DNA of 50,214 bases from an uncultured Lentisphaerota bacterium. Its GTDB lineage: Bacteria; Verrucomicrobiota; Kiritimatiellia; CAIQIC01. The DNA lies in contig CAITZM010000005.1 in the NCBI GenBank assembly GCA_903896925.1, positions 1 to 50,214 of the forward strand. Reading direction: 5' to 3'. Position numbers and translations under genes: made by a program. The number at the start of each line of letters is the position of its first letter. Position 1 is the stretch's first letter. A model generated the notes under the pieces. The model searched no databases and was not told where the DNA came from. It worked only from the letters and a program-made list of their open reading frames with translations. This document shows, piece by piece, positions 1 through 8,688 of this stretch.

Positions 1-174
1 GGATAGAAGGTGGTTGCAGACTTGTTCTGCCGCCTCATCACAACCGGACACCCGGCTCAGCAGAGCAGCGGATAGAAGCGGAAGAACAACTCAGACTTGA
101 CCGTCCACATAGAAGGGCGAGCGTACTCGCGAGCCGTCTGGAGAAAACGGCAGTAGTCGACGACATCTGCTACA
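1..174. other. Window edge, no recognised gene
   Basis: This stretch holds no complete gene. On the minus strand one frame is open through about 40 codons, ending in a stop near position 54, and contains the stretch VDYCRFLQTAREYARPSMW. It could be the tail of a decayed gene, but I recognise no family. The 9-mer ggatagaag occurs at 1 and again at 71. Confidence 0.3.
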
Positions 175-645
175 TCATACAATCTTCGGCTTGGACTGTT
201 TGCCGTTCATCGACGTGATGGTCAGCTTCCACGCGCGGGTTTTGGACATCGCTGCGGTGTCGAAGTGCCAGTCTGCTTCGGAGTACTGCCGCATGATCAG
301 GTTCAGCGCGTGGCGCTTCTCCTCGTCAGTCGTCAGTTCGGCGATCGTTCCGTAGCCGATGACGCTCTCGTAATCCATGCTCCACCGGCAGGCGTTTTGC
401 GGGTCGCGGCGCACCTCGACATTGCGCTCGCATTCGAAGCAGACCTCGCCGCCGGCGAGAAAGGCCGCGATCTTCCGGCCTTCGGGCGCGGTGTGGAAGT
501 AGAAGGCGGCGCCGTCGTAGCCGAACGAGAGTGGCACGAGGTAGGGCTGGCCCGCCTCCACGACGGCGAGCCGGCAGACGAGGCTGCCGCGGATGATGGC
601 GTCGATTTGCTGCCGGTCGGTGATGGCTTTGTCGGTGCGTCGCAT
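175..645 (-). CDS. Nim-like pyridoxamine 5'-phosphate oxidase-family flavoprotein
   Basis: The 156-aa protein matches the small split-barrel flavin-binding family that includes nitroimidazole-resistance (Nim) proteins. The N-terminal MRRTDKAITD leads into a barrel with PYLVPLSFGYDG, then FHTAPEGRKI and VCFECE, and a C-terminal AWKLTITSMNGKQS strand. Family members bind FMN or haem, and many are reductases of unknown natural substrate. The start is supported by a GAGG-containing site just upstream. It begins only 7 nt after the stop of the GH106-like gene on the same strand, so the two are probably cotranscribed, although no functional link is evident. The family is likely right; the substrate cannot be read from sequence. 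Confidence 0.8.
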   Translation of the reverse strand: MRRTDKAITDRQQIDAIIRGSLVCRLAVVEAGQPYLVPLSFGYDGAAFYFHTAPEGRKIAAFLAGGEVCFECERNVEVRRDPQNACRWSMDYESVIGYGTIAELTTDEEKRHALNLIMRQYSEADWHFDTAAMSKTRAWKLTITSMNGKQSKPKIV

Positions 646-652
646 GGGTACC

Positions 653-3600
653 TCAAGGTTTGAGCGGGGTGAGCGTCACCGGCCCGAGCAGGCCGGAGTC
701 GAAGATCGGCCACTGGGCGGCGTCGAAGGGCTTGTAGCCGATGTTGACGAAGTTGATGTCCTTGAAAACTCTCCACGGCACCTTGCGCTGATCCAGGTCG
801 CGGATGCGATTGGCCGCGAGGTTGGTCACTTCGACTTCCAGCTCATTGCCGCTCGCCTTCAGCACATCGGCGGGCACCGCAACGCGATAGGGGTGCATGA
901 TCAGCGTGCCCAGTTCGCGGCCATTCAAACGTACCCGCGCGCTGTGGCAGACCTCTCCGAGAGAAAGCAGCATGGTGGATGGAGGATGGTTGATGGCAGA
1001 TGGTTCGATGTTCGATGTTGGATGTTCGGTGTTCGATGTTCGCTGCCAGTCAAACTTCGTCGTGTACCGCGCCGTGCCCGCAAAGCTCACGGTCGCGGGG
1101 TCGCCGTTCTTGGTCCATGACTCCAGGTGCGCCATCTCGAACTTCTTCGGCAGCGGCGCGCCGCCGGGCGCGGGCGTGGCGATGAACTCCACCTGCCAGG
1201 GGCCGGCCAGGTTCAGCGGCGTGCCGGCCGCCTCGCGGTAGGTCCATGGCGTGCCCGCCAGTACATCGTTGGCAAAGGTGCGGATGATGATCGAATGGCC
1301 CGGTTCCACCTGCAGGCGCACCGACATGCTGCCGTCAGATGCTCTCCGCGTTTGCGCAAAGCCGGTCCGGCCGGAGAGCGGGTCGAGCAGCGCTGCCGGG
1401 AACTCCCGCACACCGAGCGCGAACCAGCCGTCCATCGGCGTCATGCCCTGGTTGGCGATGAAGTAGGTGTGGCCGGTTTCGTTCTTGCGCCGGATGAACA
1501 TCACGCTCGGATGATCCACCACCGGCTCACGCGCGACGCCCGCGGCAGCGAGCGCAGCTTCGCAGTCGCCGACGAACACGCGGCCGCTGCCGAGGGCGGC
1601 GACGTGCAGGTTTTCGCCCTTGGGCTGCAACGTGAGCGCGCCCAGCAGCTGTTTCAGTTCTGTGCGACGAGCTTCAACATCCTTCCAGCCGGGCACATCG
1701 CTCGGCAGTTGCTTCTGGAAGATCACGGTGCCGCCCGCCTCTGCCAGTTTCAGTAGGGCGCGCAGCGTTTCGAGCGGCATGTGTACCGTCGGCGGTACGA
1801 CGACCGCGCGGTAGCTGCCGCCGGGCACCGTCACGCAGCCTTGCGCGGTGCCCGCGCTGGTCAGTTGGCGGTCGGAGGCGAAGTCAAAGCCGTAGCCGCG
1901 TTCCCACAGCAGGGCCGAGGTCGCGCCGATGGCTTCGCGGTTCAGCCAGTCGCGGCCATGCACGGTCATCTGTGCCGCGCCCGCCGTCGTGTGGTGCCAG
2001 AAGTCTGTGAGTGGCCAGTAGAGGAGCACGTCGTTGTCCGGTGTACCGGCTTGCAATACCGACTGGCAACGCGCGATGTAGGTGTTGAGTGCGAGCACGT
2101 CGTGCCAGATTGGATTGCGCGGGTTCATCTCCAGCGAGGCGTAGAAATGCCAGCCGGGCCAGCCCGCCTCGTCGGGCGAGTAGCAGGTGCCGTGATAGAA
2201 CATGTGGTTGATGCCGCTGACGAAGATGCGGTCGGCGAAGCACTTGGTTTCTTCCAGGGTCTCGCAGAAATGCTCCGCGATCCAGGTGCAGGTCTCCGCG
2301 GCCGTCAGCTTGCGGCCGGCGACATGCGCCGCCGACGAGGCGAACTTGCTGACGCGCGGGTCGCGGTCGCCCGCCTCGAAGTTTTCGCCAAAGCCGGACT
2401 TCAGGGGATCGCGGTCGCCGCGTGCGAACATCTCTGTCTCCGGGATGTCGGCGAGCGCGTAGAGGTCGAGCCAGTTGGCAGCCGAGCCATGCGCCTCGTA
2501 GCGTGTGATGAAACCCTGCTCCTTGCTCCACTTGATCCACAGCGGCATCGAGCTTTCGACCATCATGTCGGAAATGGTCGCGTGGAAATCTGCGCGCACG
2601 CGCCGCGCTTCCTCGCCCTCGTTTTTCGCGAAGGCAGGCAGGTGCTCCTCCAGCCGGTAGCCGCGCCGCTTCGCGAACTCGGCGAGCACGTCCGGCGACC
2701 AGTCGCTGCGGTACTCGTAGGAATCCTGGTAGTTCGCGCGCGGCTTCGCGCCCTGATAGCCGGCGAACGCCTTGGTGAACCACTGGAGATAATGCTCCAG
2801 CGCCGTTGCGTAAAACGGATTCAACATCCAGCCCTCGCCGCCGGGAGCGGGCCGTTTGACCTTCTGGCCGGACGGCTTCTGCGATACTGCGAAGACAGTC
2901 CAGTCGCCCGTCGGCGGCGTCCACTGAATACGGCCGTTGGCAATCTTCTCGCGCAAATCCAACTTGGAGCCATCGGGACCAAACGCCATCAGCGCCTGCG
3001 TCGCGGCCGCATCGAATTTGCCGGTCCACAGCGTGCCGCCCTTGAGTTTCTCCTGCTTGATGGACACCTTCGCGTTCGCCTCGTCGTCGGTCACCTGCGG
3101 ACCGCCGAAGCACCAGCCGGAGCCGAGTGTCATGTCCATGCCCATGCCGCAGCGCGCCGCCTCGCGTACCGACCAGTCGAGCATCTCCATCCAGCGCGAC
3201 GAGAGATAGGGGATCTCACGATCGTCCCAACCCTTGACACCGTAGATCGGGATGATGTGCAGCCCGCCCATGCCGGCGTCGCGGGCGCGCTCGATCTCGC
3301 GGGTCAGGTTGGCCTTGTCCACCGCGCTGCCCATCCAGTGCCAGTAGGCCCACGGCTTCGCCTCGCGCTGGATGGCCGGCCACGCCAGCGGATCGGCGGC
3401 TGCGCCCGCCACGCCCAGCAGCAGCAGCGCCGCCGCGGCGCTTTTCCATACCTTGAAAAAAACGAGGGATAATTTTCCAAAGTTTGGAAAGACGACTGCC
3501 CGCCCCCGATGGGCTTGTCCCACCGGAGCGGAAGTTCTATGGCTAGCGTGCGTTAGCTGCCAAACTTCTTCACCTGCCGGGCAAGCCGGCAGGGGTCGGC

Positions 3601-3700
3601 AGAAGAAGTCATCGCCGGGTCGGTGACCCGGCCGACAGGTGGCGGCTATGGTTGTAGGCCGGGTCACCGACCCGGCGTTCATCGGGATATTCGTGTTCAT
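653..3700 (-). CDS. GH106-like secreted glycoside hydrolase (probable alpha-L-rhamnosidase)
   Basis: The long open frame carries GH106 hallmarks: PWAYWHWMGSAVDKANL near residue 117 of the frame, AGMGGLHIIPIYG, LGSGWCFGGPQVTDDE, and a central NHMFYHGTCYSPDEAGWPGW region before the TIM-barrel core. A C-terminal beta-sandwich holds RVRLNGRELGTL. GH106 enzymes remove L-rhamnose from pectins and glycosides; an export signal (VWKSAAAALLLLGVAGAAA) fits an extracytoplasmic role. The true start is unclear. The first ~80 codons overlap GTAGGCCGGGTCACC-type hairpins and a TTTCCAAAGTTTGGAAA palindrome, no ATG lies close to the signal peptide, and a GTG at 3523 is one option. Residues ~886-909 are encoded by an inserted heptamer repeat. 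It follows the GH13-like gene directly. Confidence 0.75.
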   Translation of the reverse strand: MNTNIPMNAGSVTRPTTIAATCRPGHRPGDDFFCRPLPACPAGEEVWQLTHASHRTSAPVGQAHRGRAVVFPNFGKLSLVFFKVWKSAAAALLLLGVAGAAADPLAWPAIQREAKPWAYWHWMGSAVDKANLTREIERARDAGMGGLHIIPIYGVKGWDDREIPYLSSRWMEMLDWSVREAARCGMGMDMTLGSGWCFGGPQVTDDEANAKVSIKQEKLKGGTLWTGKFDAAATQALMAFGPDGSKLDLREKIANGRIQWTPPTGDWTVFAVSQKPSGQKVKRPAPGGEGWMLNPFYATALEHYLQWFTKAFAGYQGAKPRANYQDSYEYRSDWSPDVLAEFAKRRGYRLEEHLPAFAKNEGEEARRVRADFHATISDMMVESSMPLWIKWSKEQGFITRYEAHGSAANWLDLYALADIPETEMFARGDRDPLKSGFGENFEAGDRDPRVSKFASSAAHVAGRKLTAAETCTWIAEHFCETLEETKCFADRIFVSGINHMFYHGTCYSPDEAGWPGWHFYASLEMNPRNPIWHDVLALNTYIARCQSVLQAGTPDNDVLLYWPLTDFWHHTTAGAAQMTVHGRDWLNREAIGATSALLWERGYGFDFASDRQLTSAGTAQGCVTVPGGSYRAVVVPPTVHMPLETLRALLKLAEAGGTVIFQKQLPSDVPGWKDVEARRTELKQLLGALTLQPKGENLHVAALGSGRVFVGDCEAALAAAGVAREPVVDHPSVMFIRRKNETGHTYFIANQGMTPMDGWFALGVREFPAALLDPLSGRTGFAQTRRASDGSMSVRLQVEPGHSIIIRTFANDVLAGTPWTYREAAGTPLNLAGPWQVEFIATPAPGGAPLPKKFEMAHLESWTKNGDPATVSFAGTARYTTKFDWQRTSNTEHPTSNIEPSAINHPPSTMLLSLGEVCHSARVRLNGRELGTLIMHPYRVAVPADVLKASGNELEVEVTNLAANRIRDLDQRKVPWRVFKDINFVNIGYKPFDAAQWPIFDSGLLGPVTLTPLKP
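974..1043. repeat. Heptamer tandem repeat inside the GH106-like gene
   Basis: Degenerate 7-bp units of the form GATGTTC/GATGTTG/GATGGTT are tandemly repeated for about 70 bp. In the gene's reading frame they encode a low-complexity peptide including RTSNTEHPTSNIE, just before the last beta-sandwich domain. The same heptamer occurs in an intergenic space at 15664-15703 in the opposite sense, so this is a dispersed element rather than native enzyme sequence. Confidence 0.85.
3474..3490. repeat. TTTCCAA palindrome
   Basis: TTTCCAAAGTTTGGAAA is a perfect 17-nt palindrome around one central base. A decayed partner, TTTTCCATACCTTGAAAAA, follows at about 3442-3460. Together they cover the leader or signal-peptide region of the GH106-like gene. 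This is one member of a family found at about ten places in the window. Confidence 0.8.
3605..3680. repeat. Paired GCCGGGTCNNNGACCCGGC hairpins
   Basis: Two inverted copies of a hairpin repeat (core CCGGGTCGGTGACCCGG at about 3606 and its sibling GCCGGGTCACCGACCCGGC at about 3658) sit between the GH13-like stop and the likely GH106 start. The same core recurs at 6945-6964 upstream of the GH13-like gene. A GGGGTCACCGACCCC variant lies inside acnA at 28263. Confidence 0.8.
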
Positions 3701-3701
3701 A

Positions 3702-6700
3702 TCACTTCACACTCCATGTTGCCTGAAATTCATACCACCGGCGGGCCTGCATCGTCGGTGACTTGCCGTCGAGCAGCGTCAGGAAGAATTGCCGGCCGTT
3801 GACGAAGCACTGGCAGTCCGCGCCAGCCGGCGTCTGCAAACAGCTCCAGGACCAGAGCGGTTGGCCCTCGCGGGACAACCGGATCGTGTCGGGAATTTCC
3901 TTGGTCAGGCCGCGCCGGCCGGAGGTGGCCTCCAGTTGGCCTTCGCTCACCACGCGGCCGCCGCGCTCGAACCGGAACCGGTCGGCGTCCGTCCGCCGGA
4001 TGATCATGGCGAGGAACGCCTTCTTGCCTTTGATTTCCTTTTCGGAAGAGAGCGCCCAGCTCTGCTTGAAACTCGCCGCGTCGGAGAAAACGTATTCGGT
4101 GCGATAGCTCACCGGCGCGCGCATCAGGGCGAAGCGCGCATCGCCGCGCAGCTGGCCCTCGAAGCGCAGATGCAGGCCATCGGCGGCGGTCCACAGGCGC
4201 ACGGCGCTTTCCACGTCGCTTGCCGCGTTTACGCGCGAGCTGTCGCGGATGGCGAAGTATTCCTGGTCGCCGTAGAGGTCTTGCCCTTCCGCGAGCAGGT
4301 TGGCGCCCGCGCGCAGTTGGCGGATGACGCCGCCCTGCCGGTGCAGCTGCACGGTGTAGTGCGCGTTCGAAATGATGAACCCGGCGCCGACCACGCGCAG
4401 CGTCACGCCGCCGAGCGCCAGGCCCGCGGCGACATCCGGTTCCGGGGGCAGGTGCTGAGCCGTGCTGACGCGTGCGGACAAGCCTTCCGCGCCGAGCAGG
4501 TGCAGGCCGGTCTGCTCGCCGGCGCGCTCGCTGATGCGCAGTTCGTTCGTGATCGCGCCGCTGAATTCGTAGATGTGCCAGACGCCGTCATGAGTTTGGT
4601 AGCCAAGACGTGCCGCGGTCGGGTGCAGCGGCGTCAGCTGATGCTGCCAGAGCGCGCCGCCGCCTTGCGGCCGCCAGTAGATGCGTCCGCTAGCGCTCAC
4701 TCCGTTGCCGCGCGTGCCGAGGAAGGAGTCGTAGAGCCGTCCCTCAATCGTGTCGGCGAACCACGCCTCCGCGCCGGCGAATTTCACCACCGCCGGCAAC
4801 GTGACGAACTCGTCCGCCCCTGGTTTGGAATTCCACACCTCGCGAGGTGTGGAATTCTGTTTGGCGGACGGCACCACCGTGTAGTCCAGCGGCGCGAGCG
4901 CGAGCGACGCCTTGCCGCCGGGCCAGTCGAGCTGGGCCTGCACCGGCTCGATGTTGAAGTTGATGACGACGACGCTGGTGCGCTCACCGAGCTTGCGCAG
5001 GCAGGTGAAGACGCCGGGCACGTCGCACTGCACCGCGCGATAGAACGCCTCGCCGCGCGCGAGTTCGGGCCGCTCACGCCGGATGCGGTTGATTTCCGCG
5101 AGCGCGTAGCCGTGGCCGTCCTCCATGCCCTGATAGATCATCGGGATGCCGTCGATCCACGCGCTCAAGGCGTACATCGCGTGCATGCCCCGCACGCCGT
5201 ACCAGCCCTGTGCGCGCAGCGAATCGTGGCTCTCGACGTGCCGCAGCCGCAGCACGCCGCGCGGCTCGGAGAGCTTCTGCTCCTCGAAATAATCCTGCAG
5301 CGCGCTGACGTACGGCCCGGCGTCGAGCACGTTCCACTGGCGGCAGAGGTTGTAGCAGAAGCCGAAATCGTAGACCGCGTCCGTGACCGCCTCGTGCCGC
5401 GTGCTCTCAACCTCGCCGAGGATCGCGCCGTATTGCGGGTTTGCCTTCCGCACCGCCGCGCGGATGCCCCGCAGCATCTCCAGCCCGCCCCACATCTTGG
5501 CCAGGCTTGCGCGGGCATAGGGAATGTCCGGGTTCCAGTTGTTCTCCTTGCTGCCGGAGCAGGCGTCCACGCGGTAGCCATCCACGCCATACTCCTTCAC
5601 GTAGAAGGTCGCGACGTCCGCGATGTAGCGCTGCCATGCCGGCAGCGCGAAATCGTTGAGCCAGTAGTTCAGGTGCGAGCCGTCCTCCAGCTGCAGCATG
5701 AATTCCGGGTGCGCCTTGTTGTGCACGGCCTCCGGCGCGCCGCCATGCGGCACGAGGTCCTGCCACACGCGGAAGCCGAGCGCGTGCGCCTTGGCGACCA
5801 GCGCGCGGAACTGCGCCGCGTCGCCCAGGCCATCCGCAAACCGGTAGTAGTCCATCGGCCAGTACGCGCCCTTGTACTCGACCGGCAGAATCCAGGCCGC
5901 GTTCACGCCCAGCCGCGGCAGCGTCGGCAGCAGCCGGTCCGTCGCCGCTTGAAACCCGCCGAGGTCCTTCCAGCCGCCACCCGTGGTGCCGCCGGGATGG
6001 AAGGCGTAGAAAATCGCGTCGTTCACCCACGCCGGGCGATCGGCCGGAATCTTCAGGCCGACCGCGTCCATCCAGCGGCCGAGCTGGGCCAGCGCCGCCC
6101 AGTAGTCACCCTCGAGCACTTGCAGGCTCACAAAGCTGAACTCCTGCGGCTGATTCGGCCGCAGGTAGCCGGCGGCGTTCAGCCCCTGGCGCACGTCGAT
6201 GGTGCCTGTGCCTTCGGCGACGTCCACCCACGGCGCATCCTCGGCGAAGCTCGTCCACACCAGCGTCTTGCCGTTGGCGAGCTGCGACAGCACCGGCGCG
6301 AGCGAGCCGTGGCCGCGCTGTACCCGCCCCGCCTGCAGTTCGGCGAATCGATGGTTTGTTGCCGGCCATACGCCGGGGAAGCGATAGAAGCCGGCACCCG
6401 TCGCCTTCACGCCCGGCGTGGTGAACTTCACACCGCGCAGCTTGACGGTCTCGCTGCCGCGATTGATCAGCCGCAGCGAGCGGTCCAGGCGCGGCTGGTC
6501 GGCGAAGGCGCGATAGCGTTCCACCCATTCGAACGGGCCGGCGGCGATCGTCAGCTCGAGTGTGTCCGGCACCGGTCGCGCCTGCTTGAGCAGCTTGCGC
6601 GGCAGGTTCATTTTTTCCAGCGCGACGATCTTGTTCGTCGGCCCGATGGAAAAACTGATCGCCGGCCCCGTACCGCCCGCGGCGAGTTCCTGCCCGGCGT

Positions 6701-6860
6701 AGGCGATGCGTTGCAGCGCGCCGTCGGAGTCGTTGAACGTCAGCTGCCACGCGCCGCTGGTGAACTCCAGCGCGTGTGTCGGTGTGGCGGTAAACAGGAG
6801 CACGGTTGCTGCTGCTGCGGCTTTCCAAACCGTGAGGGCGCGGACTTTTCGAATTGTCAT
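3702..6860 (-). CDS. Secreted GH13-type (alpha-amylase superfamily) hydrolase, multidomain
   Basis: From the ATG at 6860 the product is 1052 aa with a signal peptide (VWKAAAAATVLLFTATPTHA). A beta-rich N-terminal domain leads to a (beta/alpha)8 core with the conserved GH13 blocks: region I-like DLVPHG (~368), DGYRVDA with the predicted nucleophile Asp432, GEVES with acid/base Glu483, and VESHDS with the transition-state Asp546. Beta domains follow. The family acts on alpha-glucans or related alpha-linked sugars; the exact substrate is unclear. A longer frame extends upstream to 7037, but the chosen Met immediately precedes the signal peptide. Residues ~668-678 (around NSTPREVWNS) come from a 30-nt palindrome inserted in frame at 4828-4857. 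It is followed closely by the GH106-like gene. Confidence 0.82.
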   Translation of the reverse strand: MTIRKVRALTVWKAAAAATVLLFTATPTHALEFTSGAWQLTFNDSDGALQRIAYAGQELAAGGTGPAISFSIGPTNKIVALEKMNLPRKLLKQARPVPDTLELTIAAGPFEWVERYRAFADQPRLDRSLRLINRGSETVKLRGVKFTTPGVKATGAGFYRFPGVWPATNHRFAELQAGRVQRGHGSLAPVLSQLANGKTLVWTSFAEDAPWVDVAEGTGTIDVRQGLNAAGYLRPNQPQEFSFVSLQVLEGDYWAALAQLGRWMDAVGLKIPADRPAWVNDAIFYAFHPGGTTGGGWKDLGGFQAATDRLLPTLPRLGVNAAWILPVEYKGAYWPMDYYRFADGLGDAAQFRALVAKAHALGFRVWQDLVPHGGAPEAVHNKAHPEFMLQLEDGSHLNYWLNDFALPAWQRYIADVATFYVKEYGVDGYRVDACSGSKENNWNPDIPYARASLAKMWGGLEMLRGIRAAVRKANPQYGAILGEVESTRHEAVTDAVYDFGFCYNLCRQWNVLDAGPYVSALQDYFEEQKLSEPRGVLRLRHVESHDSLRAQGWYGVRGMHAMYALSAWIDGIPMIYQGMEDGHGYALAEINRIRRERPELARGEAFYRAVQCDVPGVFTCLRKLGERTSVVVINFNIEPVQAQLDWPGGKASLALAPLDYTVVPSAKQNSTPREVWNSKPGADEFVTLPAVVKFAGAEAWFADTIEGRLYDSFLGTRGNGVSASGRIYWRPQGGGALWQHQLTPLHPTAARLGYQTHDGVWHIYEFSGAITNELRISERAGEQTGLHLLGAEGLSARVSTAQHLPPEPDVAAGLALGGVTLRVVGAGFIISNAHYTVQLHRQGGVIRQLRAGANLLAEGQDLYGDQEYFAIRDSSRVNAASDVESAVRLWTAADGLHLRFEGQLRGDARFALMRAPVSYRTEYVFSDAASFKQSWALSSEKEIKGKKAFLAMIIRRTDADRFRFERGGRVVSEGQLEATSGRRGLTKEIPDTIRLSREGQPLWSWSCLQTPAGADCQCFVNGRQFFLTLLDGKSPTMQARRWYEFQATWSVK
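4828..4857. repeat. 30-nt perfect palindrome within the GH13-like CDS
   Basis: A perfect palindrome with arms starting GAATTCCACACCTCG lies inside the coding region between the catalytic core and the C-terminal beta domains. It keeps the frame open and adds a linker containing NSTPREVWNS. It has the look of a mobile hairpin tolerated in a linker. Confidence 0.85.
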
Positions 6861-6941
6861 GCCTTCAGGAACTTGTTCAAAGCAGGACCAGATGCCGTGT
6901 GAGGGCGCACGGCCTGCAACAGCACCAGCCCAAGCTTTCTG

Positions 6942-6964
6942 TGTAGGCCGGGTCACCGACCCGG
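6942..6964. repeat. GCCGGGTCACCGACCCGGC hairpin
   Basis: This is a single copy of the same hairpin seen at 3658, here in the divergent spacer between the GH13-like gene and the plus-strand gene at 7117. No U-tract follows it, so it is a repeat rather than a terminator. Confidence 0.8.
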
Positions 6965-7080
6965 CGCAACCAAAATACGGCGGGAGCGTCAAACCATGGA
7001 AACGCGCACGTACGGCAGCAAGCATGCAGTTCATCATGCGGCGGTTTTACTTTTTCCCGCGCGCCGAGTCGAGGCCGGGA

Positions 7081-7110
7081 TTGAGCGGGGTGGGGCGCTG
7101 TTGCTATGCT
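7081..7110 (+). promoter_or_regulatory. Putative promoter for the 7117 gene (leaderless)
   Basis: TTGAGC at 7081 and TATGCT at 7105 are separated by 18 nt. The -10 box ends only 6 nt before the ATG, so transcription would begin at or next to the start codon. No Shine-Dalgarno sequence is visible. Confidence 0.5.
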
Positions 7111-7116
7111 GCCACT

Positions 7117-8688
7117 ATGAAATTCCTGATGGCGTATCTGGTTTTGGCCGGCGCGGCGCTGGCGGGGGACGCGGCCGCGCCGGCGTGGGCCGACGCGGCG
7201 CGACGGTCGTCGCTGACCGCGGCAGAGACGCGCGCGTTCATGAAGTCGCTGGCGCAGTTTGCTGTGACGCATCACCTGAAGACCAACGCGGCGAGCGCCC
7301 AATGCGGGATGATGTATGAATATTGGGACCACACGCGCGCCGGGAAGCTGGGCGAGTTCATCCAGGGCGAAGGGCTCGACACGATGCACGACGGCGCCTG
7401 GTTCGCCGTGGCGATGGTCAACGCCTACCGGGCGACCGGCGACGTGTTCTACAAGGAGATCCTCACGCGCTGGCAGCTGCCTTTCTACCTGAAGATGCTC
7501 AACCACGGCGATGAGCTGTTCACGGCGGAGCGCAACGACGGCCGGCCCGGCGACGATCGCGGCTGGCGCACGAGCAAGGAGTGGCTGCTGCAGGGGCGCG
7601 AGAAGGGTTTCGTGCCCTACTGGTGGGACGACGGCGCGTCGGTCAGCCTCGACATGTTCGCGCGGAAGGACGGCGACCGGCACGTCAACTTTGCCGCGCG
7701 CAACGAACTGGCGGACCAGCCGAACCCGGAGCACCGGCTGAGCGGCTATTCGCACGGCTCCTCGAACCACATGGCGCAGGATCTCGCGCTGATGCTGGAG
7801 CAGACGTGGCTGTTGTTCCACGATTCCAGCGATCCCGCGGAGCGGAAACTCGCCGCCGAAATCGCCGAGGCAGCGAAAAATCTGCACGACTGCCGGATGC
7901 GGCACTTCGGCCACATCCCGATGGTCTGCGCCGCGCTCGCGCTGACCGGTGGCGAAAAACTGGAACTCGCGCGCCTTCCTGATCCCAGCAGCGCGAACTA
8001 CTGGATACCCGACAGCCATTACTTCCGCGCGGTCCACGCCTGCAAGCCCGGCGTGAAGATGCCGGTGCCGGGCTTCGCCGACGATCAGCAGTATCGCTGG
8101 TACCACGGCTTGGCTCGCAGCGGCGGGCAGCTGCCGGCGCCGCTCGCGTTCAAGACGATCTACGACGCGTTCACCGAGCCCATGCTGTATCGGATATATT
8201 GCGACGACGAGCCCGCGCCGCCGGGCATCGGCGTCTTTGATCTGCATCCGTATTACTTTCTCGATGGAAAACCGCTGGATGTGCGGTCGCAGCGCAAGGG
8301 GCCGGGCGGGAAGCCGCGGCCGACCGGCTCGCGTTTCGGCCCGCAGAACATGGTGTGCTGCGGCTGGGCGCTACAGGCGTTGCGCGCGCAGCCGGGCCTA
8401 TGGGGCCAGCGTCAGACGGAGAAACTGCTGCCGGTTGCGACCGAAGCCGAAGTGAAGTCGGCCTTGGAGCGCGAACTCGGCGGCGGCCTGCGCACGTGGG
8501 AGGCGCTCTTCAAGCAGTACGGCTACATCCCGACCGGCATTGGCGCCGGCGCGGCGGTGGGCGGGCACTACCAATGGGAAGACCTCTCCGACACCGGCGG
8601 CTACGCGCACCTCATCAGCGCCGCCGCACAGTGGCTGCTTTACCTCGAACACCGCGCTGACTGGGCAACACAGTTTGGGAAGAAATAG
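7117..8688 (+). CDS. Secreted protein of unrecognised family, possible helical-toroid glycosidase/lyase
   Basis: The 523-aa product begins with a signal peptide (MKFLMAYLVLAGAALAGDA). It is helical and rich in aromatic and acidic residues: GLDTMHDGAWFAVAMVNAYRA, a WWDDGASVSLD stretch, GYSHGSSNHMAQDLALMLEQTW, and GAAVGGHYQWEDLSDTGGYAHL near the C-terminus. This pattern recalls (alpha/alpha)6-toroid polysaccharide lyases and hydrolases, but I cannot assign a family. It sits in a run of carbohydrate-active genes and is divergent from the GH13-like gene. The ATG at 7117 is chosen over longer frames because it starts the signal peptide and lies just behind a promoter-like pair. Confidence 0.7.
   Translation: MKFLMAYLVLAGAALAGDAAAPAWADAARRSSLTAAETRAFMKSLAQFAVTHHLKTNAASAQCGMMYEYWDHTRAGKLGEFIQGEGLDTMHDGAWFAVAMVNAYRATGDVFYKEILTRWQLPFYLKMLNHGDELFTAERNDGRPGDDRGWRTSKEWLLQGREKGFVPYWWDDGASVSLDMFARKDGDRHVNFAARNELADQPNPEHRLSGYSHGSSNHMAQDLALMLEQTWLLFHDSSDPAERKLAAEIAEAAKNLHDCRMRHFGHIPMVCAALALTGGEKLELARLPDPSSANYWIPDSHYFRAVHACKPGVKMPVPGFADDQQYRWYHGLARSGGQLPAPLAFKTIYDAFTEPMLYRIYCDDEPAPPGIGVFDLHPYYFLDGKPLDVRSQRKGPGGKPRPTGSRFGPQNMVCCGWALQALRAQPGLWGQRQTEKLLPVATEAEVKSALERELGGGLRTWEALFKQYGYIPTGIGAGAAVGGHYQWEDLSDTGGYAHLISAAAQWLLYLEHRADWATQFGKK

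Noticed and set aside
974..1043. CRISPR-like or zinc-finger-like repeat
   Set aside because: The period is 7 bp with no spacers; it is a dispersed heptamer satellite.
3789..6902. A 1037-codon open frame on the plus strand opposite the GH13-like gene
   Set aside because: It is antisense to a gene with clear catalytic motifs; its composition (Arg/Ala/His-rich, no domain) is typical of GC-driven shadow frames.
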